This document shows positions 40,672-46,654 of a stretch of 51,534 nucleotides of DNA, one piece after another (the stretch's first letter is position 1; every line of letters starts with the position of its first letter). The stretch spans positions 1 through 51,534 of the forward strand of contig CAYNKQ010000007.1 in the NCBI GenBank assembly GCA_964397855.1. The letters run 5' to 3'. A program made the position numbers and the translations under genes. The stretch comes from UBA7683 sp964397855. GTDB taxonomy: Bacteria; Patescibacteriota; Saccharimonadia; Saccharimonadales; UBA7683. The notes under the pieces were generated by a model. The model was given only the letters and a program-made list of their open reading frames with translations, did not search any database and was not told the origin of the DNA.

Positions 40672-40740
40672 AAGGACCCTAATTGCACATACACCCTGGG
40701 GTGGTGCCACGCGAAGTGGCATCTGTGCGTTCGGGTCCTT
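40672..40740 (-). ncRNA. Three-way-junction RNA element after the GC-rich repeat-protein gene
   Basis: AAGGACCC (40672-40679) pairs with GGGTCCTT (40733-40740). GCACA (40685-40689) pairs with TGTGC (40724-40728). Inside sit two hairpins: CACC-CTGG-GGTG (40692-40703) and TGCCAC-GCGAA-GTGGCA (40705-40721). No T-run follows on either strand, so it is more than a simple terminator. It lies 53 bp beyond the stop at 40793 and may cap that mRNA. Confidence 0.5.
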
Positions 40741-40792
40741 CTGGACATCGAGCTGCGTCACCGCCGCTCACCATCTCTTCTGCTGCGACTGA

Positions 40793-41383
40793 TCAGGCCG
40801 CGTCTTCGACGTCGAACGGGTCAACCCCGTTGTGGACAAGCCAGGCTCGCCACATGTCGTTGGCCGACGAATCGGGGCCTGCGGACTCGCAGGCCTTGAC
40901 CATGAATCGGCCCAGGTTCTCGACTCGCCTCTCGCGGTCTCCCGTGCTCCTGTCAGGGAACTTGGGGTGCTTCAGTTCGAGGCAGGCCTTGACCAGGCTC
41001 ATCGCCTTGAGGCCGTCAGCATGGCTTCGACCGGCCTTGATCATGGCACGGTACATGTCACGCTTGTGCTTGCCATGCAGGTACGGACCGTCAGGGGTGA
41101 GATCGGTGACCTCGATCGCGTCTTCGTCCGAGACCTTGTACTGCTCGCGCAGGTTGAGGTAGACGGTCTTGACGCGGGTCTGGTTGTCGATCACCTGCTT
41201 GTGGCTGAGGCCCAGGCGGCGAGCTCGCATGTAGACGCCCGGCGTGATCTCGTGAAGGATCGCGCTGAACATCTCACCGTGCGACATGTCGCGTTCGGTC
41301 ATCTCGTCGAGCAGTGCGATGATCTTGGGGTCGACCTTGTCGGTCACCAAGACAGCGCTCTGGGTGGTGAATGGGGTTTTCAT
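40793..41383 (-). CDS. GC-rich protein with repeated Y-x6-G-x-S-H motif (196 aa)
   Basis: No function known. Two segments share the spacing Y-x6-G-x-S-H: YMRARRLGLSH (residues 51-61) and YRAMIKAGRSH (111-121), exactly 60 residues apart. A partial third lies at MSHGE (33-37). From memory, actinobacterial hypothetical proteins contain similar Y-A-x-A-R-x-x-G-x-S-H-x-E-V repeats; this was not checked. Base use is much more GC-rich than in neighbours. The promoter is consensus-like with a 44-nt leader, and a structured element follows the stop. Acquisition from a high-GC actinobacterium is inferred. Confidence 0.6.
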   Translation of the reverse strand: MKTPFTTQSAVLVTDKVDPKIIALLDEMTERDMSHGEMFSAILHEITPGVYMRARRLGLSHKQVIDNQTRVKTVYLNLREQYKVSDEDAIEVTDLTPDGPYLHGKHKRDMYRAMIKAGRSHADGLKAMSLVKACLELKHPKFPDRSTGDRERRVENLGRFMVKACESAGPDSSANDMWRAWLVHNGVDPFDVEDAA

Positions 41384-41433
41384 AAGGTGCGCTCCAATAT
41401 CCAGTATCTCCGCGGAGTGCGTGAGATTATGAT

Positions 41434-41462
41434 ATTATAGCAAATATATCAATATAAGTCAA
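41434..41462 (-). promoter_or_regulatory. Strong promoter of the GC-rich repeat-protein gene
   Basis: Minus-strand TTGACT (41457-41462), 17 bp ending TTTGC, then TATAAT (41434-41439). The whole element is extremely AT-rich, in contrast with the gene. The architecture is the same as at 46541-46569. Confidence 0.75.
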
Positions 41463-41546
41463 TATAGAGGGCATGTGACTCAGGATCATGGCTAGTGGGG
41501 TGTCCTGTGAAGTTGTGGACAGCTCGCCTACCGATAGTGTGACGGG

Positions 41547-42194
41547 CTAATACTGAACAGAACGAAGTATGCTTAGCAATGTAGGCATATAACTGTCACT
41601 ATTTTTGAATGGACCTGAAGGATTTGCCATACCAACTCCCCCATCAACTCTACTCCTGGTCTTACTCGAAGGCTGGCTGATGTTCTTCCAGACATATATT
41701 GTGGCGTAAGAATCGTTGCCGTTTGTTTTCAGTCGGCAGTACTCGTTGTCTAGGCATGGACTTAGAATCAGTTTGCTGTTGGTAAGATCTCTAACAATGT
41801 AAACATTCTCATTGTTTATCTGTAGTGTTTCAATTTTTGTTATTGAATCTCTCGGGGTCGACGTGTCTGAATTACCACCGAGAGATTCTTTTACTTCAAG
41901 GATAAACCCACCTTTGAGCTCAGCGGTGGTGTCAACATTATGGAAGGGCTTACCCGTGAGTGCGTCTGTGCCTTTGTTTTCTCGTGTTGTTAGCTTAGCC
42001 TCTGGAGGAACGTGAAATTTCACCAAGCCACTACTTGTAGTTTGTTGCTTCCAGTTTGAAGTTTCGACGCTCTTTGGTGTGAATACGTTTAACAGAAGAA
42101 TCACTGCCAATCCAATAGCTACTGCCAGTACTAAGGCGCCGAATACTAATAAAAGGTATATTTTCTTACGATTGGTATCTTTGTTGTTTGCCAT
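41547..42194 (-). CDS. Membrane-anchored extracytoplasmic protein (215 aa)
   Basis: A basic N-terminus (NNKDTNRKKIYL) precedes one hydrophobic helix (about 12-36), then a soluble extracytoplasmic domain rich in T, S, N and K with two cysteines near SPCLDNEYCRL, which may pair. I recognise no family; such single-anchor proteins of unknown role are common in this group of bacteria. TATACT lies 11 nt before the ATG. The hairpin TGTCC/GGACA near 41500-41522 may end its transcript. Confidence 0.6.
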   Translation of the reverse strand: MANNKDTNRKKIYLLLVFGALVLAVAIGLAVILLLNVFTPKSVETSNWKQQTTSSGLVKFHVPPEAKLTTRENKGTDALTGKPFHNVDTTAELKGGFILEVKESLGGNSDTSTPRDSITKIETLQINNENVYIVRDLTNSKLILSPCLDNEYCRLKTNGNDSYATIYVWKNISQPSSKTRSRVDGGVGMANPSGPFKNSDSYMPTLLSILRSVQY

Positions 42195-42227
42195 ACTGTT
42201 TATTTAGTATACACTTTTGTCGAAAGA

Positions 42228-42623
42228 TTATTTTTTGGTGGTAACCTTGCTGAAGAATACAAGTTTGTAGCCATCTGGGTCGCTGAGTGCAAATTCTCTA
42301 TGACCCCACGGAAAATCTTGTGGTTGGCTTGAAGGCCGCAAGCCTTTTTCTAAAACGCCTGCATAGAATTCATCAACATCTTCTACATTTATGTGTATGT
42401 ACTGACCCGCGCCTTTGGGTGAAGCGGCGATATCTTCTTTGAATTCTTCGGTAACCACCTTGCCCTTCAGTAGAAACTCTATCCAAAACCAGTTTACGTA
42501 ACCGGTGGCAGATACACCCGGCACGGTTCTTCTAAATGTAAACCCAAGTGATTCATAGAATGAAACTGTTCTGTCGAGCTCTTCAACCAGGCAAACGATT
42601 CCTGAAATACTTTTCATTTTCAT
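42228..42623 (-). CDS. VOC (glyoxalase/bleomycin-resistance) superfamily protein
   Basis: A single VOC domain of about 131 aa (ISGIVCLVEELDRTVSFYESLGF at the N-terminus, IHINVEDVDEFYAGVLEKG and HREFALSDPDGYKLVFF). The metal-ligand positions are only partly conserved: the first-strand H/Q is not obvious, while the C-terminal glutamate is replaced in YKLVF. It may therefore be a binding protein rather than an enzyme. The start at 42623 is chosen because TATACT (42631-42636) ends 7 nt upstream; a longer frame to 42653 would cover the promoter. Confidence 0.85.
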   Translation of the reverse strand: MKMKSISGIVCLVEELDRTVSFYESLGFTFRRTVPGVSATGYVNWFWIEFLLKGKVVTEEFKEDIAASPKGAGQYIHINVEDVDEFYAGVLEKGLRPSSQPQDFPWGHREFALSDPDGYKLVFFSKVTTKK

Positions 42624-42698
42624 ACCTTCAAGTATACATCCCCATTCATTCACAAAGAATTCTTGTAGTACAATCGCTGTAGGTCAAAGGAGGATACT

Positions 42699-42929
42699 GT
42701 GAAAAAATCTCATTCGCAATTTTGGTTCAAAAAAGTTCGGGGCAGTTATTTGCCGAGTAGTGCTGCCGGCCGAGTGATTTACTTCGTCTACATCGTTTAT
42801 CTGCTGGCTCTAATAATTAGTTGGTTTTCAGAAGGTTATACTGCATGGTCGTTCATCACGGTGGTTGTGCCACTTTCGGCTGCCGCAGCATTTTTGATGC
42901 AGTATATTGCCTCAAAACACTCTGCATAG
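42699..42929 (+). CDS. Small membrane protein (76 aa)
   Basis: A GTG start behind AAAGGAGGA (42688-42696). A basic aromatic N-terminus (HSQFWFKKVRGSYLP) is followed by two hydrophobic helices (about 27-43 and 50-68), with the C-terminal KHSA likely cytosolic. No family recognised. The strong ribosome site contrasts with the leaderless neighbours. Confidence 0.6.
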   Translation: MKKSHSQFWFKKVRGSYLPSSAAGRVIYFVYIVYLLALIISWFSEGYTAWSFITVVVPLSAAAAFLMQYIASKHSA

Positions 42930-42993
42930 TTAGGTGTTGAGGGCTCGTAGTACTTGTGTTAATTGGTGACTTGTATGAGATACTTGCCGTATT

Positions 42994-43653
42994 ATGGCTG
43001 AGGCAAATGATTCAACTGAACTCACTGAACTTGAGCAACACGCTCTAACCACCCTTACGGATGAAATTATTAGCACTCGACAAACTCGTCAAGCCAACGT
43101 ACAAAGGTGTATGGAAGGACTTGCCTCTGCAGATGAGGTTACACAGATGGTAGCAGGTATTTGCATCAGACATTACCTGGCTAATCCAGATGGTGCAAAT
43201 GTATTGGCGTCACCACGCTATGTCCATGAGCGAAAAGTATATTGTCGGGCACCCGGTATATTTATGCATAACGGCGAGGTCACCGAATCACTACTTGCTA
43301 CGGGTGAGTTCTTGATGCTGAAAGACTTTGTAGGGTGTGCTGAAATCCTTGGTTTTACGCCAACAAAAGCCCGACATGCTGTTGAGTTTTTGTATCAGTG
43401 GGTGGCTGCAAGAAATCCTGGGAGCCCGGCTGAGTCGGATGTTAGGTATTATGGCTTAAAATCTGGCCGGATGTCACGGAGCATAGACAGAGGCTATTTT
43501 TATACTGAAGGGCTGCTCTTTCACGAATCTATCATGCAAGAATATGCCGAAGGCATAAGAAATGGTAGTCAGAATAGGCACGCTGACCTTGACCCAATAA
43601 TCTGTCTGACGGTTACTGACGACCCAGAACTTATATATGGCCGCGGTGCCTAG
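42994..43653 (+). CDS. Hypothetical protein (219 aa)
   Basis: A soluble, mainly helical protein I do not recognise. The N-terminal half is acidic and helical (LEQHALTTLTDEIISTRQTRQANVQ). A middle segment (GEFLMLKDFVGCAEILGFTPTKARHAVEFLYQWV, about 107-140, quoted only for position) resembles a helix-turn-helix by spacing (A-x-x-L-G-x-T). A GATACT hexamer ends 9 nt before the ATG, with a distant -35, so it may be leaderless. It stands between a small membrane protein and the CYTH gene, all rightward. Confidence 0.5.
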   Translation: MAEANDSTELTELEQHALTTLTDEIISTRQTRQANVQRCMEGLASADEVTQMVAGICIRHYLANPDGANVLASPRYVHERKVYCRAPGIFMHNGEVTESLLATGEFLMLKDFVGCAEILGFTPTKARHAVEFLYQWVAARNPGSPAESDVRYYGLKSGRMSRSIDRGYFYTEGLLFHESIMQEYAEGIRNGSQNRHADLDPIICLTVTDDPELIYGRGA

Positions 43654-43680
43654 TGAACCTCGGGGCACAATCAAGTGTGC

Positions 43681-43686
43681 TACTAT
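43681..43686 (+). promoter_or_regulatory. -10 of the CYTH gene
   Basis: TACTAT (43681-43686) preceded by TGC, 8 nt before the ATG at 43695. Predicted leaderless; no Shine-Dalgarno sequence is present. Confidence 0.45.
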
Positions 43687-43694
43687 TTTGATAT

Positions 43695-44267
43695 ATGAAA
43701 GATATTGAAATTGAGATTCAAGTTAGGGTTGGTCAAACAAAGAAACTACTGGAGTTTTTAGAATCTAATGCACAGTTTGTGGCTGAAGAGTATCAAAAAG
43801 ACGAGTATTTTACACCTGCTCATCGTGACTTTGCGGCAATAAAGCCGATTGCCGAGTGGCTTCGTCTGCGTGAATCTGGCAAAGGTTCAATTACGTATAA
43901 AAACTGGCACTATGGTGAGGATGGCAAGAGCACGCACTGTGATGAATACGAAACCAAAGTAGATGATATTGATCAAATGCGAAAAATATTCAGCGTGCTA
44001 GATATCAAACCTGTTATTGTTGTTGAAAAGACGCGTAAGACCTGGGTGTATGAAAACTACGAAATTGCTTTAGATCAAATCACCGACCTTGGTGAATTTG
44101 TAGAGATTGAATATAAAGGTGATGCTGTCGCTGCTGATTCTGAGAGAATAACTAAAGAGATGGTGGTGTTTTTGAAAGAACTTGACTGCGGTACTATCGA
44201 AAGAAATAACGGTGGCTACCCTTTTATGATTTTGTATCCGGGCGAAGTTAAGTTCGAAGAGCTTTAA
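43695..44267 (+). CDS. CYTH-domain phosphatase/cyclase-like protein
   Basis: A 190-residue CYTH (CyaB-ThTPase) tunnel enzyme that binds triphosphates with metal ions. IEIEIQVRV replaces the signature E-x-E-x-K, so the third residue of the motif is Q instead of K. The other landmarks are present: WLRLRES, ITYKNW, DEYETKV, VEKTRKTW, IALDQITDLGEFVEIEY and the acidic C-terminus. Class IV adenylate cyclase, triphosphatase and other activities are all known in this family. The lost lysine may change the phosphate-binding end. Confidence 0.85.
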   Translation: MKDIEIEIQVRVGQTKKLLEFLESNAQFVAEEYQKDEYFTPAHRDFAAIKPIAEWLRLRESGKGSITYKNWHYGEDGKSTHCDEYETKVDDIDQMRKIFSVLDIKPVIVVEKTRKTWVYENYEIALDQITDLGEFVEIEYKGDAVAADSERITKEMVVFLKELDCGTIERNNGGYPFMILYPGEVKFEEL

Positions 44268-44313
44268 GTTACAAACGTTGGGTCAGGGTTTGCAAGTCGA
44301 TTACAAAACCTGG

Positions 44314-44395
44314 TCCAACCACGAACCGTCGTATGCTCGCTGTAGAAGCGCGCATCCCGGAATACGGGCATAGACGACGGTTCGCGAAAGTTGGA
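44314..44395 (-). repeat. Multi-stem element after dapD, attC-like in outline
   Basis: TCCAAC (44314-44319) pairs with GTTGGA (44390-44395). After short unpaired spacers, CGAACCGTCGT (44322-44332) pairs perfectly with ACGACGGTTCG (44374-44384). Inside are CGCT-GTAGA-AGCG and CCCG-GAATA-CGGG hairpins. The outer boxes fit RYYYAAC and GTTRRRY of integron attC sites on both strands. No other such site or integrase is in the window, so an mRNA 3' structure is as likely. Confidence 0.45.
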
Positions 44396-44397
44396 TA

Positions 44398-45621
44398 TCA
44401 GTTGCTGTGGAGTGCGGGGTCCAGCTTGCCCCAGATGTGATTGCCGCGGGGTACGACTTCGATGACACCACTTCGTGCATTCCGGCGGAAGATGGCATCA
44501 CTGATACCAGCCAACTGTTCCGCCTTGATGGTGACCCAGCTGGTTCCTGTGCCGCCAGTCCATGATTCGATGGCACGTTGCGCCACCTCGTTGTCGTTCC
44601 AGTCGAAGCGACCGATGTGCACGGGAGTGGTCCCCTTGATGTAATCACCCGCCGAGACTCGAACACGGTCCCCAAGGGGAATCCCGACGCCAGAGTTGGC
44701 TTCGAGCAGGCAGTCTTCCCCGATGGAAACGATGATGCCGTTGCCACCAGAGAGTGTGCCCATGATCGAGACGCCGCCACCGATGTCGGTGCCAGCTCCA
44801 ACAACCACGCCAGCGCTGATTCTGCCCTCCACCATGGAGGTGCCCAAGGTTCCGGCGTTGAAGTTGACGAAGCCTTCGTGCATGACGGTGGTGCCGTCCG
44901 CAAGGTAGGCGCCCAGTCGGACTCGATCGGCATCAGCGATCCGTACTCCTTCCGGGTTCACGTAGTCCGTCATGCGCGGGAGGCGATCCTGGCTGTAGAC
45001 CTGGAGATGCTCACCACGTGCCTGAACCTCGCCCCTCGTGAACATGATGTCGGCCGGATCCACCGGTCCAACGCTGGTCCACAGGTTGTTGGGCAGCAAG
45101 CTGAAGACACCGTCCAGGTTGAGCCCGTGCGGTCGGACCTTGCGGTGCGACAGCAGGTGCAGTCTGAAGTAGGCCTCTTCGGTTGAGGTGGGCGCTTGGT
45201 CCAGGTCGTACACGTACACAGCGACGATGCTGTGACCGCGCCCGTATCCTGGACCGATGCCCCTGATGATGGCATTGAGGTGGTCGAGCGCATCGAGGTT
45301 GGGGTGGGAGTTGCCGTCATTCCTGAAGCACGTTAGTGCTTCGAGCATGTTCGACAACTTCTCGTAGACGAGGGTGTCGCTGCCGTTGTCATTCGGGAAG
45401 CCCAGCTCGTTGACGAGCAGGCCGGCGACCCCCTGGTTCTCCTCGTTGATGTTGACGACTGGGAATCGGCAGTCGAGCACGTTGCCAGCGGCGTCGTGTC
45501 GAGCGTAGCCGATCCCCCATGCCAGTGGCTGCCGGAACTCGTCGCGGGCACGGATCTGTGCAAGCACATCTCCGAAACCTTCGGCAGTCTGAATGCCACT
45601 AACGGGAACGATCGAGACCAT
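44398..45621 (-). CDS. dapD: Tetrahydrodipicolinate N-succinyltransferase-like (DapD), GC-rich orphan
   Basis: Homologues transfer succinyl from succinyl-CoA to tetrahydrodipicolinate in lysine/DAP synthesis. The C-terminal left-handed beta-helix is clear. GTTVMHEGFVNFNAGTLG (about 254-271), MVEGRISAGVVVGAGTDIGG and IMGTLSGGNGIIVSIGEDCL match DapD active-site and hexapeptide turns. At 407 aa it is longer than usual (about 275-345). The first 100 residues are extra or divergent. AAAGGAGA sets the ATG at 45621. No other lysine gene is present. Base use is clearly GC-rich (35/60 in 44701-44760), suggesting transfer, perhaps from an actinobacterial host. Confidence 0.85.
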   Translation of the reverse strand: MVSIVPVSGIQTAEGFGDVLAQIRARDEFRQPLAWGIGYARHDAAGNVLDCRFPVVNINEENQGVAGLLVNELGFPNDNGSDTLVYEKLSNMLEALTCFRNDGNSHPNLDALDHLNAIIRGIGPGYGRGHSIVAVYVYDLDQAPTSTEEAYFRLHLLSHRKVRPHGLNLDGVFSLLPNNLWTSVGPVDPADIMFTRGEVQARGEHLQVYSQDRLPRMTDYVNPEGVRIADADRVRLGAYLADGTTVMHEGFVNFNAGTLGTSMVEGRISAGVVVGAGTDIGGGVSIMGTLSGGNGIIVSIGEDCLLEANSGVGIPLGDRVRVSAGDYIKGTTPVHIGRFDWNDNEVAQRAIESWTGGTGTSWVTIKAEQLAGISDAIFRRNARSGVIEVVPRGNHIWGKLDPALHSN

Positions 45622-45826
45622 GGTCTCTCCTTTGCTAGGGAGCGGGAAAGCTGGTCGCTCTCCACTTGATGAAAACTCCCATAAATATTCCACCTCGATA
45701 CTTAGGGGAGTCTTCACCAAACTGATATCTAACTGTAAATGTTCGTCTGGGCTAGCGCACAAGAAAAATGCGCAGCATGAGCACAGATTGTACTATTTTT
45801 ATCATATTTTTGATTATTATTCAACT

Positions 45827-45838
45827 AACGTCTATCAC
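45827..45838. promoter_or_regulatory. Small palindrome upstream of dapD
   Basis: CTATCACGATAG is a near-perfect palindrome (CTATC-AC-GATAG) in the AT-rich region between the two GC-rich genes. The region also carries TTGAAT and TACAAT elements on the minus strand that could start the dapD transcript, though their spacing is not ideal. Confidence 0.3.
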
Positions 45839-45859
45839 GATAGTAATATATAGACATGG

Positions 45860-45899
45860 AAAACCCCGCCGGTGCAGCACAAGTGCGCACATGACGGGG
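45860..45899 (-). terminator. Terminator of the methyltransferase gene
   Basis: Minus strand: CCCCG (45895-45899) pairs with CGGGG (45864-45868), with an inner GTGC/GCAC pair, followed by TTTT (45860-45863). It separates the methyltransferase from dapD. Confidence 0.6.
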
Positions 45900-45904
45900 A
45901 TCCC

Positions 45905-46534
45905 CTAACCTTTCTTGATTGACGGAAAGAACCAGTTTGTGGACTCGACGTACCGATTCCACTTTTTCTTGTACTTCTTGGAGAGCATGAACTCTTCGTA
46001 CGGTGCCTTGACGACGAACGAAGCTGCCATCAGCAACGCCGACAGTGCCAGCCAGATGTTCAGTACCAGTAGCGACTGACCGATCGCCGAAACGATCATA
46101 CCGCTGTAGAGCGGGTGTCGTACGTACTTGAACGGACCGTGCTGCACAAGCTTGTGGCTTTTGCTGAGAGCTCCTCCTCCACCGCCCCAGCCTTTGCCGA
46201 GCACGATCTGCGCCCATCCGCTAAGAGCCATTCCTGCCAGTATCAGCAGGCACCCGGCAGCACGTATGGGTACAAACGTCATTGATGAAGGTAACCCTGG
46301 TAGGGTGAATGAGAAGATCGTGAACGCCCCCATCGAGAGCGCCTTGATCGACCATTCGGTAGTGACCAGGTTTGGTGAAGTCTGTGCGAATGCGAATCGC
46401 CGAGCTCCGTACTTGTGGCCGATGCACTGCTGCATCAGGATCGTCAGTGGCATGTAGGCGAAGTACGCCAAGAGCACGGTTATGGTCATCTGCTTCCATC
46501 TTTCGTGGGGAAAAGGGCTGTCCAGACAGGACAT
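45905..46534 (-). CDS. Isoprenylcysteine carboxyl methyltransferase-family membrane protein, GC-rich
   Basis: A 209-residue ICMT/PEMT-type integral membrane methyltransferase with about five helices. The SAM-binding signature HGPFKYVRHPLYSGMIVSAI (about 131-150) and the acidic pair APYEEFMLSKKYKKKW (about 177-192) are intact. Bacterial members methylate lipids, isoprenoid-type substrates or unknown acceptors. TTGACT-17 bp-TATAAT places the transcript start at the ATG at 46534. An internal ATG at residue 16 is the alternative start. GC-rich base use and the strong promoter group it with dapD and the other cassettes. Confidence 0.85.
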   Translation of the reverse strand: MSCLDSPFPHERWKQMTITVLLAYFAYMPLTILMQQCIGHKYGARRFAFAQTSPNLVTTEWSIKALSMGAFTIFSFTLPGLPSSMTFVPIRAAGCLLILAGMALSGWAQIVLGKGWGGGGGALSKSHKLVQHGPFKYVRHPLYSGMIVSAIGQSLLVLNIWLALSALLMAASFVVKAPYEEFMLSKKYKKKWNRYVESTNWFFPSIKKG

Positions 46535-46540
46535 ATTCTA

Positions 46541-46569
46541 ATTATAGCAGAAATATATAAAAAAGTCAA
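46541..46569 (-). promoter_or_regulatory. Strong promoter of the methyltransferase gene
   Basis: Minus-strand TTGACT (46564-46569), 17 bp ending TCTGC, TATAAT (46541-46546). The +1 falls on the ATG at 46534. Confidence 0.75.
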
Positions 46570-46599
46570 CATTAGCTATTTTAACCATATGCCATAGGT

Positions 46600-46628
46600 T
46601 TGCTAATAGTAGTAGATTGTTCTAAAAT
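46600..46628 (+). promoter_or_regulatory. Promoter of the RelA/SpoT homologue
   Basis: TTGCTA (46600-46605) and TAAAAT (46623-46628), spacer 17 bp. The leader is about 20 nt, without a clear Shine-Dalgarno sequence. It is divergent from the methyltransferase promoter, 30 bp away. Confidence 0.55.
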
Positions 46629-46654
46629 GACACGAAACTAGATGATTGGTAGAT

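Noticed and set aside
40793..41440. Plus-strand frame of about 200 codons opposite the repeat-protein gene
   Set aside because: It lacks a ribosome site and promoter. The minus strand has both and shows the internal repeats.
44301..45665. Long overlapping frames within and opposite dapD
   Set aside because: GC-rich genes create long antisense and shifted open frames. They have low-complexity composition, and only the DapD frame shows family motifs.
45622..45762. 47-residue N-terminal extension of DapD
   Set aside because: AAAGGAGA directly before the ATG at 45621 marks the start. The upstream part translates leader sequence.
20350..46569. A true integron with several attC sites
   Set aside because: Only the dapD trailer shows the R-box pairs. 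The other trailers lack AAC/GTT ends, no integrase is present, and the genes are far apart.
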